Assembly: GCF_003466125.1 (NCBI RefSeq)
Contig: NZ_QSOC01000006.1
Location: 1-64,000, forward strand
Source: Collinsella sp. TM10-22
GTDB lineage: Bacteria > Actinomycetota > Coriobacteriia > Coriobacteriales > Coriobacteriaceae
Direction of reading: 5' to 3'
Length of the DNA stretch: 64,000 nucleotides
In this document: positions 23,332 through 34,135 of the stretch, in pieces
Layout: each line of letters begins with the position of its first letter
Numbering within the stretch: the stretch's first letter is position 1
Notes under the pieces: model-generated
Seen by the model: only the letters and a program-made list of their open reading frames with translations
What the model was told of the DNA's origin: nothing
The model's database searches: none
Program-made: the position numbers and the translations under genes

Positions 23332-24235
23332 AAGAAAAAACACTGCATCGCATCTTTTAGCGCGATTTCGTGGATTGATTCAGGCGGCGGCGACGCTTGC
23401 GACCAATATTCACCTGCCTAACTTTGCCAAGGGCGGCATCTACCAGGGAGCGGGCAAAGCCGTCTGCGTGCCGGGCCTCAACTGCTACTCGTGTCCGGCG
23501 GCCTCGGGTGCGTGCCCCATCGGGTCGTTTCAGTCGGTGGTGGGCTCGTCTAAGTTTAGCTTTTCGTATTACGTCACCGGAACGCTCATTCTGATCGGCG
23601 TGCTGCTGGGACGTTTTGTATGCGGCTTTTTGTGCCCGTTTGGATGGCTACAAGAGCTTTTTCATAAGATTCCCAGCAAAAAGCTCTCCACGAAAAAGCT
23701 CAAGCCGCTCACGTACATCAAGTATGCCGTGCTGCTGTTTGCCGTGGTGCTGCTGCCCGTCTTGGTGGTTAACGATGTGGGTATGGGCGACCCGTTCTTT
23801 TGCAAGTACATCTGCCCGCAAGGTGTGCTCGAGGGCGCGATTCCGCTGTCCATCATGAACGTGGGAATCCGCTCCGCGCTGGGAAAGCTCTTTTCTTGGA
23901 AGCTCGCGATCCTCATTGTGGTTGCGGTGCTGAGCGTGCTGTTCTATCGCCCCTTCTGCAAATGGATTTGCCCCCTCGGCGCATTTTATGCGCTCATGAA
24001 CAAGGTGTCATTGCTGGGGATTCGGGTTGATCATTGTAAATGCGTCTCGTGCGGCAAGTGCGTCAAGGTGTGCCAGATGGACGTGGACGTTACGCGTACG
24101 CCCGACCATGCCGAGTGCATTCGTTGCGGCAAATGCGTGGGCGCGTGCCCCGTCGATGCTATTAGCTTTCGCTACGGGCTGGGTTTGACGGGCGACAAAC
24201 CCGCGCAGTCCACGCAAGCCTGCGAAAACAAATAG
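23324..24235 (+). CDS. Polytopic 4Fe-4S membrane protein, NapH/YccM-like
   Basis: 303 residues from TTG 23324, overlapping the stop of the mini-protein gene by eight bases, which implies coupled translation. Several membrane helices are interspersed with cysteine motifs: CYSCPAASGACPIG, RFVCGFLCPFGWLQE, CKYICPQGVLEG and FCKWICPLGAFYAL. Two cytoplasmic 4Fe-4S ferredoxin motifs follow (CVSCGKCVKVCQMD and CIRCGKCVGACPVD). This is the NapH/CcoG-like electron-transfer scaffold. With a CXXC mini-protein before it and a TlpA lipoprotein after it, it probably passes electrons across the membrane to extracytoplasmic thiols, in place of CcdA/DsbD; this is inference. Confidence 0.85.
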   Translation: MDKRKNTASHLLARFRGLIQAAATLATNIHLPNFAKGGIYQGAGKAVCVPGLNCYSCPAASGACPIGSFQSVVGSSKFSFSYYVTGTLILIGVLLGRFVCGFLCPFGWLQELFHKIPSKKLSTKKLKPLTYIKYAVLLFAVVLLPVLVVNDVGMGDPFFCKYICPQGVLEGAIPLSIMNVGIRSALGKLFSWKLAILIVVAVLSVLFYRPFCKWICPLGAFYALMNKVSLLGIRVDHCKCVSCGKCVKVCQMDVDVTRTPDHAECIRCGKCVGACPVDAISFRYGLGLTGDKPAQSTQACENK

Positions 24236-24270
24236 GTACCTATATAAGTTTCGATATAAACGGAGGAACC

Positions 24271-25233
24271 ATGAAACTGTCAAAAATTGCGGCTCTGTTG
24301 ATGCTGCCCGTGCTGGCGCTGACTCTCGCGGCGTGCTCTGCCCCCAAGGGCGACGCGAAGGATGCCACGAGCGGCGATGCGCAGATTGCCGAGCTCATAG
24401 CGCAAAAGCCGTCGAGTGCCGAGGAGGCGGCCGAGCTGTACCAGCAGCTGCTGCAAAAGGAAAACGAGATCTTTGCGAGCGATAACGCCCTATGGGAAAA
24501 GGTGTTCCTTGCGGCCAACAAAGACACTCCCATGATTGAGGACGGCAAGAACTACGGTGACTTCTTGCTCGATACCATCGAGGGCGCCAAGGATCAGTTT
24601 GCGGCTGACGAGCTTAAGACGCTTAAGGCGGGCGCGCAGCAGGTCAAGGAGATCGAGGACAAGCTCATGGCGCTGGAGAAGGAGTTCCCCGGATGCGGCA
24701 GCACGCCCGGCGAGGGGGAGAGCGTCGATGCCTCGACCGCAGGCATGACCAACGGCGAGAGCGGGGAGACGAAGTTTCCCAGCTTTAAGGGCAAGGACTT
24801 GGACGGCAACGATGTAAACAGCGACGAGCTGTTCTCCAAGAACAAGGTCACCGTCATGAACTTCTGGTTTACCACCTGCAAGCCGTGCGTGGGAGAGCTG
24901 GGCGATCTGGAGAAGCTCAACAAGGAGCTTGCCGAGAAGGGCGGCCAGGTCGTGGGCGTTAATTCCTTTACGCTCGATGGCAACAAAGACGAGGTGGCCG
25001 ATGCCAAGGACGTGCTTTCCAAGAAGGGCGTGACGTATAAGAACATCTGGTTTAAGTCGGACAGCGAGGCCGGAAAGTTCACCTCCAACCTGTACTCGTT
25101 CCCGACCACCTATGTGATCGACCAGAACGGTAACATTGTGGGAGAGCCGATCATGGGCGGCATCAACTCCGCTGAGCAGCGCGAGGCGCTCAACAAACTG
25201 ATCGATCAGGCACTCGCGAAGAGCGAACAGTAA
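24271..25233 (+). CDS. TlpA/ResA-like thioredoxin-fold lipoprotein
   Basis: 320 residues. The signal peptide ends in the lipobox LAAC with lipidated Cys22. A helical charged region (about 35-145) and a Gly/Ser-rich linker precede a TlpA-type thioredoxin domain with NFWFTTCKPCVGEL (Cys203 and Cys206), the cis-proline segment FPTTYVIDQNG, and GGINSAEQREAL at the end. TlpA/ResA proteins reduce disulfides outside the membrane, often during cytochrome c maturation; no cytochrome gene is nearby, so the client is unknown. It is third in the operon with the CXXC mini-protein and the 4Fe-4S membrane protein, which are the likely electron source. Confidence 0.9.
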   Translation: MKLSKIAALLMLPVLALTLAACSAPKGDAKDATSGDAQIAELIAQKPSSAEEAAELYQQLLQKENEIFASDNALWEKVFLAANKDTPMIEDGKNYGDFLLDTIEGAKDQFAADELKTLKAGAQQVKEIEDKLMALEKEFPGCGSTPGEGESVDASTAGMTNGESGETKFPSFKGKDLDGNDVNSDELFSKNKVTVMNFWFTTCKPCVGELGDLEKLNKELAEKGGQVVGVNSFTLDGNKDEVADAKDVLSKKGVTYKNIWFKSDSEAGKFTSNLYSFPTTYVIDQNGNIVGEPIMGGINSAEQREALNKLIDQALAKSEQ

Positions 25234-25258
25234 GTCCGTGGGACAGACAACTGAAGGG

Positions 25259-25286
25259 GAGTCGCTAGAAACAGCGACTCTTTTTT
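25259..25286 (+). terminator. Rho-independent terminator of the redox operon
   Basis: GAGTCGCT at 25259-25266 pairs with AGCGACTC at 25273-25280, followed by six T. Confidence 0.9.
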
Positions 25287-25331
25287 CTGCTTCGGGGTAG
25301 CATCATGGGTATACGTCGAAAGGGGGCGGCT

Positions 25332-25991
25332 ATGGTCGGCAGCATGGTCGAGCGGTTGCCGTTTTGGGGACAACTTACATCCGATGAGCAGACGCTCGTG
25401 GCAGAGCGCTCGTCGCTGCGATCCTTTGATGCCGGGCAGATAATCGGTAGCAGCGGAAATTCTTGCACTGGCATTGTTTTTATTATCGAAGGTGACATTC
25501 GCGTGAGCCTGCTTTCCGAGGAAGGCAAGGAGGTCACGCTGTTTAGGGTTGGCTGCGGAGAGTGCTGTGTCACCACGGCCTCGTGCGTTATCGAGCAGAT
25601 TTCATTTGACACCATGGTGGTTACAGCACGCAGGTCATCGCTTTTGGTGGTGCCTGCGAGCGTGTGTGCCCAGCTCGCCCGCGATAATGTCTACGTTAAG
25701 GCCTTTATGCTCCAGGTTGAGGTGAAGCGCTACTCCCAGGTGGTATGCGTGCTGCAGCAGATGCTCTTTAAGCGCCTCGATCAGCGCGTCGCCAGCTACG
25801 TGCTCGAGCATTGCCGAGCTGCGGGCACAGCAGAAGTTGCCGTAACGCAAGACGAGCTTGCACGCGACATCAACTCTGCGCGCGAAGCGGTGACGCGCGC
25901 TCTGCGACGTCTTGCGCAGGACGGGCTCATCGAGATTAGGCGCGGACGGATTATCGTGCGTGATGTAGATGGGTTAGCACGGTTGGTCTAG
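25332..25991 (+). CDS. Crp/Fnr-family regulator with cysteine-rich sensor domain
   Basis: 219 residues from ATG 25332 (AAGGGGG upstream; ATG 25305 is an alternative). A cyclic-nucleotide-like beta-barrel (GNSCTGIVFIIEGDIRVSLL) is followed by the dimer helix and a winged helix with TQDELARDINSAREAVTRAL. The sensor holds five cysteines; Cys75, 78, 79 and 85 are crowded in GCGECCVTTASC, where cAMP-binding residues would sit. There is no N-terminal Fnr cluster motif. The next genes are a rhodanese and a CoA-disulfide reductase-rhodanese fusion, so sensing of sulfane sulfur or thiol oxidation is a reasonable inference. A palindrome that could be its site lies at 26039-26051. Confidence 0.85.
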   Translation: MVGSMVERLPFWGQLTSDEQTLVAERSSLRSFDAGQIIGSSGNSCTGIVFIIEGDIRVSLLSEEGKEVTLFRVGCGECCVTTASCVIEQISFDTMVVTARRSSLLVVPASVCAQLARDNVYVKAFMLQVEVKRYSQVVCVLQQMLFKRLDQRVASYVLEHCRAAGTAEVAVTQDELARDINSAREAVTRALRRLAQDGLIEIRRGRIIVRDVDGLARLV

Positions 25992-26038
25992 ACCTACCGC
26001 GCAGCTGCATCTGCCGTCGGCAACATATTTTCCGTTTG

Positions 26039-26051
26039 GTGACTTGGTCAC
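26039..26051. promoter_or_regulatory. Candidate operator for the Crp-type regulator
   Basis: GTGAC at 26039-26043, TTG, then GTCAC at 26047-26051 is a perfect palindrome 60 bases before the rhodanese start. It resembles a Crp/Fnr half-site pair with a shortened centre. The regulator gene ends 48 bases upstream. Confidence 0.5.
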
Positions 26052-26110
26052 AGAACGCGACCGCAGTGCCTTGGCATACTTGCCCAAAGCAACCAGCAAA
26101 GGAGTGCGCT

Positions 26111-26437
26111 ATGGGATTGTTTGATTTGTTTGCAGGACCGGACATTAATGTGGGCGTCCAGGAATGGAAGGCTTCTAAGGGGGCGGTGCTGCTCGACGTG
26201 AGGAGTGCTGACGAGCATGGACAGGGCCACATTCCGGGCAGCGTCAACGTTCCGCTCAATCGTATCAACCAGGTGCTTGAGCTGTATCCAGACAAGGGCA
26301 CGCAGCTTTTCGTGCATTGCCTGAGCGGTGCGCGAAGCAACCAAGCTGTGAGTTTTCTTAAGCGTTCTGGGTATGGCAGTGTCAAGAATATCGGCGGCAT
26401 AAGCGGCTACACGGGAAAGGTGGTGCGTTGGCTATGA
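26111..26437 (+). CDS. Single-domain rhodanese (sulfurtransferase)
   Basis: 108 residues forming one rhodanese domain. It has LLDVRSADEHGQGHIPGSVN near 27-46 and the active-site loop HCLSGARS with catalytic Cys70, which would carry a persulfide. It has no signal peptide, so it acts in the cytoplasm. The six-residue loop after the cysteine fits sulfur rather than arsenate or phosphate substrates. The stop overlaps the ATG of the next gene (ATGA), so the two are translated together. It probably moves sulfane sulfur to or from glutathione-like or CoA thiols with its partner. Confidence 0.9.
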   Translation: MGLFDLFAGPDINVGVQEWKASKGAVLLDVRSADEHGQGHIPGSVNVPLNRINQVLELYPDKGTQLFVHCLSGARSNQAVSFLKRSGYGSVKNIGGISGYTGKVVRWL

Positions 26438-28125
26438 AGGTGGTTATCGTTGGAGGCGTCGCGGGCGGCGCATCGGCGGCGGCACGTTTGCGCAGACTCG
26501 ACGAGCAGGCCCAAATTGTCATCTTTGAGCGCACGGGTTTTGTATCGTATGCCAACTGTGGACTTCCGTACTACATTGGCGGCGTGATAGAAGAAGAGAG
26601 CGCATTGACGCTGCAGTCTCCCAAGGGCTTTTGGGATCGCTTTCGCATTGCGGTCAAGACGAGTCACGAGGTGTTTGCCATCCATCCCGATTCGCATACG
26701 GTCGAGGTTCGCAATATGCTGACGGGCGAGGAATTTGTCGAGACGTATGACAAGCTCATCCTGTCGCCGGGTGCAAAGCCGATCCGCCCTGCGTTGCCGG
26801 GCATCGACTCGGATAAAATCTTTAGCCTACGCACCGTTGAGGACACGCTGCGTATTCACAGCTATGTTCGAGAGCGGCGACCGAGCAGTGCCGTCGTGAT
26901 CGGCGGCGGCTTCATTGGCGTCGAGACGGCGGAGAATCTGTGTGAGCTGGGGCTCCAGGTGACCCTTCTGCAGCGTCCCGTCCAGCTTATGAACAACCTG
27001 GATTACGACATGGCGACCCTTTTGCATACCGAGGTGCGTGAGCACGGTATCGATCTGCGCCTCAAGGCCGATGTGACAGGTTTTGAGGAAGTTGATGGCC
27101 GCGTTGTCACCCATGTTGCGGGCGATGACCCTATCGGAGCCGATATGGTGCTGCTTGCCATTGGCGTGGCACCTGAGAGCCATCTGGCGCAAGAGGCGGG
27201 GCTCGAACTGGGCATCAAGGGGGCTATTGTGGTCAACGACCGCATGGAGACCTCTGCTGCCGACGTGTATGCCGTGGGCGATGCCGTGCAGGTCACGCAT
27301 CAGGTGACCGGCGAGGACGCGGTCATTTCGCTCGCCGGCCCCGCCAACAAGCAGGGGCGTGTCGTCGCCGATGTCATAGCTGGCATGGACAGCTGCTACC
27401 TCGGATCGTTGGGCTCATCGGTTATCAAGGTATTCGACTTGACGGCGGCAAGCACGGGACTATCCGAAAAGGCAGCACACGCGGCGGGAATTGACTGCGA
27501 CAGCGTGGTCCTGTCGCCCGGTTCGCATGCGGGTTATTATCCGGGTGCAACGCCCATGACCATGAAGGTTGTCTTCGAGAAGCAGGGATTGCGCCTGCTG
27601 GGTGCGCAAATCGTGGGCATCGATGGTGTGGACAAGCGTATCGACGTCCTGGCGACTGCCATCCAGGCAGGCATGCGCGGCGATAGGCTTAAGGATTTGG
27701 ACCTAGCATACGCGCCGCCGTATTCATCGGCGAAGGATCCCGTCAATATGGCGGGCTTTATGATCGAGAACCTCAATCGCGGCATACTGGCGCAGTGGCA
27801 TTGGGAGGATGAGCCCAACTTGCCACGCGATGGCAGCGTGCAGCTGCTCGATGTTCGTACGGAAGGGGAGTATGAGCGCGGGCATATCGATGGTTTCGTA
27901 AACATTCCCGTCGATGATCTGCGCAATCGCCTGGGCGAGCTCGACCGGGCCAAGCCGGTTTACGTGATTTGCCAGAGCGGCATTCGCAGCTACATTGCTT
28001 GCCGCATTTTGGCGCAGCATGGCTTTGAGTGCTTTAACTTCTCGGGCGGCTATCGCTTCTTTGCAGCCGTGACTGAGGCTCGCCGCGGCAGCGCTAACGT
28101 TATGCCGTGCGGGCTCGAAAAGTAG
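26434..28125 (+). CDS. CoA-disulfide reductase with C-terminal rhodanese domain
   Basis: 563 residues from ATG 26434. FAD-binding GGVAGGASAAARLRRLD at 7-23, redox Cys42 in SYANCGLPYY (single-cysteine CoA-disulfide reductase type), NAD(P)H-binding VIGGGFIGVETAENL near 152, and the second FAD motif DVYAVGDAVQV near 274. The C-terminal domain is a rhodanese with QLLDVRTEGEYERGHIDGF and catalytic Cys513 in ICQSGIRSY. CoADR-Rhd enzymes reduce CoA disulfide, CoA persulfide or polysulfide using NAD(P)H. The linked single rhodanese and the cysteine-rich Crp regulator make a sulfane-sulfur detoxification or reduction unit likely. Confidence 0.92.
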   Translation: MKVVIVGGVAGGASAAARLRRLDEQAQIVIFERTGFVSYANCGLPYYIGGVIEEESALTLQSPKGFWDRFRIAVKTSHEVFAIHPDSHTVEVRNMLTGEEFVETYDKLILSPGAKPIRPALPGIDSDKIFSLRTVEDTLRIHSYVRERRPSSAVVIGGGFIGVETAENLCELGLQVTLLQRPVQLMNNLDYDMATLLHTEVREHGIDLRLKADVTGFEEVDGRVVTHVAGDDPIGADMVLLAIGVAPESHLAQEAGLELGIKGAIVVNDRMETSAADVYAVGDAVQVTHQVTGEDAVISLAGPANKQGRVVADVIAGMDSCYLGSLGSSVIKVFDLTAASTGLSEKAAHAAGIDCDSVVLSPGSHAGYYPGATPMTMKVVFEKQGLRLLGAQIVGIDGVDKRIDVLATAIQAGMRGDRLKDLDLAYAPPYSSAKDPVNMAGFMIENLNRGILAQWHWEDEPNLPRDGSVQLLDVRTEGEYERGHIDGFVNIPVDDLRNRLGELDRAKPVYVICQSGIRSYIACRILAQHGFECFNFSGGYRFFAAVTEARRGSANVMPCGLEK

Positions 28126-28135
28126 CGCGCATTGG

Positions 28136-28222
28136 AATGTGACAAAGTGACAGCCTCTTTGTCGCATCGGGGATGTTATACGCGGGATGGTGCGCCATGC
28201 GGCGTGCTGTCCCGTTTTTTTG
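28136..28222. repeat. 33-bp palindrome, copy 2, with second hairpin
   Basis: A diverged copy with AATGTGACAAAGTGAC at 28136 and CTCTTTGTCGCATC ending at 28168. It is followed, as at 21194, by a second hairpin GCGGGATGG...CTGTCCCG, here with a run of seven T from about 28216. This copy can act as an intrinsic terminator after the CoADR gene. Confidence 0.75.
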
Positions 28223-28312
28223 TTCGCTACATTCCTTACTGGTACCGGCAGAAAAGCTGATAGAGTAGGTCAAACGTGTCGAACGCGAACGGCGGGGGAG
28301 AGGTTGCCGTCC

Positions 28313-31565
<3,253 letters not shown>

Positions 31566-31567
<2 letters not shown>

Positions 31568-31598
31568 TGTGACAAAGGGACTGTTCCTTTGTCACATT
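31566..31598. repeat. 33-bp palindrome, copy 3
   Basis: AATGTGACAAAGGGAC at 31566 pairs with GTTCCTTTGTCACATT ending at 31598, with one G-T wobble. It begins inside the stop codon of the ABC transporter gene. The 31599-31747 stretch to the next copy shows no recognisable gene. Confidence 0.85.
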
Positions 31599-31747
31599 GA
31601 GTGGCTTGTAAATCGAGATCTAATACTTTTCACTCGTTCACTTCCCGGGAAAGTATTCACCTTTGTTGTATGGGGTGCGGCTGGAGGGTGGTCATCGTTC
31701 AGTAGCTACCTCTTCCTTGTGGGTCGCCTCAAGGACAAGGCATAATG

Positions 31748-31780
31748 CATGTGACAGAGGGACTGTCCCTTTGTCACATT
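31748..31780. repeat. 33-bp palindrome, copy 4
   Basis: CATGTGACAGAGGGAC at 31748 and GTCCCTTTGTCACATT ending at 31780, with one internal mismatch (AGA for AAA). It lies 13 bases before the dus start, inside the leader of that gene. Confidence 0.85.
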
Positions 31781-31793
31781 GATTTGAGAATGG

Positions 31794-32753
31794 ATGTTGA
31801 TGTATTTATCGCTGGCCCCTATGGAGGGGATTACCGGGCATGTGTTCCGTCGCGTGCATGCGGAGTGCTTCGGCGCGCTCGATTGTTATTACACGCCGTT
31901 TTTGCCGCCGCCGCGGGTGGGCAATCGCTTTGGCGGCAAGGCGTTTAAAGAGATCGACCCTGCTAACAACCAGGGACTTAACGTGGTGCCCCAGCTGATG
32001 TCCAAGAATGCGGACGAGTTTGTGTGGGCGGCACAGGTGCTTGCCGATATGGGCTACCGCGAGGTCAACCTCAACCTTGGCTGCCCCTCGGGTACGGTTG
32101 TCGCCAAAGGAAAGGGTTCGGGCTTTCTGCGCAACCTGGATGAGCTCGAGGTGTTCTTGAGCGACGTGTGCGAACGCTCGCCCTTGCCGGTGTCGGTCAA
32201 GACCAGACTGGGGCTCGAATGCGATGACGAGTACGAGCGCGTGCTCGACCTCTATTGCCGAATGCCGCTGGCGGAGTTGATCGTGCATCCGCGCGTGCAA
32301 AAGGACCGCTATACGGGTTCGCCGCGCAAGGAGTTCTATGGCGAGACGCTGGAGCGGGCGCCGTTCCCCGTGGCCTATAACGGTGACATCTTTGATCTTG
32401 AGGACATGGATGCACTGGTGGAGGTCTATCCCGGAACACGCCACGTAATGTTGGGGCGCGGCTTGCTTGCGAATCCCGCGCTGGCCCGTATGGTTAAGGG
32501 CGGCCCTGCTGCCACGGCTGCCGAGTTGCAGCGCTTCCATGACACGCTGTTTGCGGCCTATGCGGACGAGATTGGGGGCAACGCGGTCTTCCGCATGAAG
32601 GAGTGGTGGTTCTACGCCAAATGCGCCTTCGCCGATCCCGCGACCGTTCACAAGCTCGTACGCAAGACCAAAAAGGTCGATGAATACCGTGCCGCCGTCG
32701 AGCGTGTCTTTCGCGAGCAGCCGCTTGCGCCCGTTGCCCGCTTTTGTGGCTAA
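31794..32753 (+). CDS. tRNA-dihydrouridine synthase
   Basis: 319 residues forming the Dus TIM barrel. It opens with YLSLAPMEGITGHVFRR (FMN site), followed by VNLNLGCPSGTVVAKGKGSG containing the catalytic cysteine, SVKTRLGL, the HPRVQKDRYTG segment and a GDI...MLGRGLLANP phosphate-binding end. It reduces specific uridines in the tRNA D-loop with NADPH. Start choice is uncertain between ATG 31794 and ATG 31800; both follow a weak GAGAA site and lie directly behind a palindrome copy. It is shorter than E. coli DusB and closest in outline to the DusC/Fungal-like short members. Confidence 0.9.
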   Translation: MLMYLSLAPMEGITGHVFRRVHAECFGALDCYYTPFLPPPRVGNRFGGKAFKEIDPANNQGLNVVPQLMSKNADEFVWAAQVLADMGYREVNLNLGCPSGTVVAKGKGSGFLRNLDELEVFLSDVCERSPLPVSVKTRLGLECDDEYERVLDLYCRMPLAELIVHPRVQKDRYTGSPRKEFYGETLERAPFPVAYNGDIFDLEDMDALVEVYPGTRHVMLGRGLLANPALARMVKGGPAATAAELQRFHDTLFAAYADEIGGNAVFRMKEWWFYAKCAFADPATVHKLVRKTKKVDEYRAAVERVFREQPLAPVARFCG

Positions 32754-32787
32754 ATGATCCCTTGGGGACGGAGAAGAACGGATCGCC

Positions 32788-32877
32788 TGTGCCGGACCCA
32801 TGCAAAAAACTGTACGCCAGCATCCAAGGATGTCGAAAAATATCGTTTTTGGATGCTGACGTACATGTTTGGTTCGG
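32788..32877. repeat. Long palindromic element, copy A
   Basis: The core GTACGCCAGCATCCAA at 32812-32827 mirrors TTGGATGCTGACGTAC at 32849-32864 with one mismatch. Flanks CCCATGCAAAAA and GTACATGTTTGG are also shared with copy B at 34628. It lies between the convergent dus and antitoxin genes. Confidence 0.85.
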
Positions 32878-32884
32878 CAGGGGA

Positions 32885-33151
32885 CTAGGCAATCATTGCA
32901 TCGAGTGTAATGAGTTCCCTGAGTCGCTCCGTGCGCGTTTGCCCATGGCGCTTTGCCTTTGCGTCAAATGCTTCAAGAACCGATTCGCCCACACGTGCCG
33001 ATAAAACAACGCTTGGTTCATCGGAAATCGGCGGCCTTCCCAACTTGACGGTGTGGCCCTTCGGCCACTCATCTTTTTCGTATGCCGCTGCGGCTTTCTC
33101 TAGCTCACCGGGAGCAAACCCCATCATCTTTTCGAGCTGCTTAGCGTCCAT
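32885..33151 (-). CDS. Antitoxin-like ribbon-helix-helix protein
   Basis: 88 residues from ATG 33151, with an excellent AGGAGG site. MDAKQLEKMMGFAPGELEKA is an N-terminal helical part. KLGRPPISDEPSVVLSARVG, then ESVLEAFDAKAKRHGQTRTE and RLRELITLD, has the strand-helix-helix spacing of CopG/Arc DNA-binding antitoxins. It starts eight bases after the stop of the putative toxin and is in the same transcript. Toxin-first order is like BrnT/BrnA and HigB/HigA. It would neutralise the toxin and repress the shared promoter, where a perfect palindrome lies in the spacer. The family assignment comes from pattern only. Confidence 0.7.
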   Translation of the reverse strand: MDAKQLEKMMGFAPGELEKAAAAYEKDEWPKGHTVKLGRPPISDEPSVVLSARVGESVLEAFDAKAKRHGQTRTERLRELITLDAMIA

Positions 33152-33159
33152 AGCGCCTC

Positions 33160-33426
33160 CTATCGATTGATTCCGATTTCCCTGAGCACCTTGCGCGTGG
33201 GAGGGACAAGGACGTGGTAAATGATGTAACCATCTCGGTCGGGGCAACATCGGGCGATGAGCTCCATGAGGCGACTTCTTCCATCAAGTCCAACGAGAAC
33301 GTAATCGATGCCTCCATTTTTAAGATCACGCCTAAACCATGCGAAAGCGGAGTTCCAGGCGCATATAATATCCGTCTCTGTCAGCCCGTGTTTGAGGGCA
33401 TGGGGGTGGATTGCGATGAGCTCCAT
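33160..33426 (-). CDS. Putative toxin of a two-gene toxin-antitoxin module
   Basis: 88 residues. IHPHALKHGLTETDIICAWN opens a small alpha/beta protein, then RRDLKNGGIDYVLVGLDGRS and RLMELIARCCPDRDGYIIYH, ending in LVPPTRKVLREIGI. This layout (HA..HGL...DI, then a strand pair, then a basic end) recalls short BrnT/RelE-like ribonuclease toxins of Actinobacteria; catalytic residues cannot be assigned from one sequence. AGAGAGG precedes the ATG. It leads an operon with the ribbon-helix-helix gene and has its own promoter with a built-in operator. The AT-richer DNA suggests acquisition. Confidence 0.65.
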   Translation of the reverse strand: MELIAIHPHALKHGLTETDIICAWNSAFAWFRRDLKNGGIDYVLVGLDGRSRLMELIARCCPDRDGYIIYHVLVPPTRKVLREIGINR

Positions 33427-33441
33427 AAGGACCTCTCTTTA

Positions 33442-33470
33442 TGTATACAGTTTTGTAGACAAAAATACAA
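33442..33470 (-). promoter_or_regulatory. Toxin-antitoxin promoter with palindrome in the spacer
   Basis: On the minus strand, TTGTAT (33470-33465) and TATACA (33447-33442) are separated by exactly 17 nt. Most of that spacer is the perfect palindrome TTTTGT-AG-ACAAAA (33451-33464). A repressor bound there would block RNA polymerase, as expected for autoregulation. Confidence 0.75.
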
Positions 33471-33501
33471 GCAGTTAATACGGTTAAGCAGCCTGTTTTG
33501 G

Positions 33502-34014
33502 CTAGCATGCCATTGGGGATTCCGGATTGAGAACAGGTGGGTTGATGAATTCTTCAGGAAGCTGGATGGGGTGTTCGCCTCGCATGACACGGCTATAGCT
33601 TTGGTTCAGGCTCCTTCTCATGAATATTTCTGCCTTTTTTGCCTCTTCTGGATGGATGATGGCCTCTTGCCGCGGGATATCGAGCGGAAAGTCCTCCATG
33701 AGCTCCTCGTATCCTGGATCGGAGATTCCTGCGATGCAGTCGATCCAGAGAAAAGGTTGGTACAGCCTTGCGCCTGCGACAACGGCAAATAGATCCCCAG
33801 CCCTTATAATCGGTTCCTCGTTGGGTTTGATGTCGCTAAGGGGGCGAGAACCCATGAAGGTGTTGTCGCAGTAAAGGTCGCCCTTGGCTTTGGCTCCGCA
33901 AACGCATATGAGATATTCTAAGGTTTGGAGTTCTTCGGATTCGGCAATGGCCTTCTCTATACCGGCGATTTCTGCCAGGCTGTTTACTCGAATCAGTGAT
34001 TCCTGGTATCCCAT
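33502..34014 (-). CDS. Conserved-looking protein of unknown function
   Basis: 170 residues, soluble and acidic, with GAGGGG eight bases before the ATG. Features: a helical start MGYQESLIRVNSLAEIAGIE, a CVCGAKAKGDLYCDN segment with three cysteines, GDLFAVVAGARLYQPFLWID in the middle, and a charged IHPEEAKKAEIFMRRSL helix near the end. I do not recognise the family. It is on the same strand as the toxin-antitoxin pair but is separated from it by that pair's promoter. It lies inside the AT-richer block bracketed by the two long palindromes. Confidence 0.6.
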   Translation of the reverse strand: MGYQESLIRVNSLAEIAGIEKAIAESEELQTLEYLICVCGAKAKGDLYCDNTFMGSRPLSDIKPNEEPIIRAGDLFAVVAGARLYQPFLWIDCIAGISDPGYEELMEDFPLDIPRQEAIIHPEEAKKAEIFMRRSLNQSYSRVMRGEHPIQLPEEFINPPVLNPESPMAC

Positions 34015-34135
34015 GTCTAATTCCCCTCGTATTGCTCAAAATAAAGTGACCGACTGCCTTTTTCGTTGATGCCCTGCGTGTGGTTCTAGGGCGTCGGTGA
34101 ACTCGTCTTCATCAGTTTCCGATGGCGAGACCAAC

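Noticed and set aside
26085..26100. Sigma54 promoter (TTGGCATACTTGCC) before the rhodanese
   Set aside because: The GG-to-GC distance is too short for a -24/-12 promoter and no sigma54 activator is nearby.
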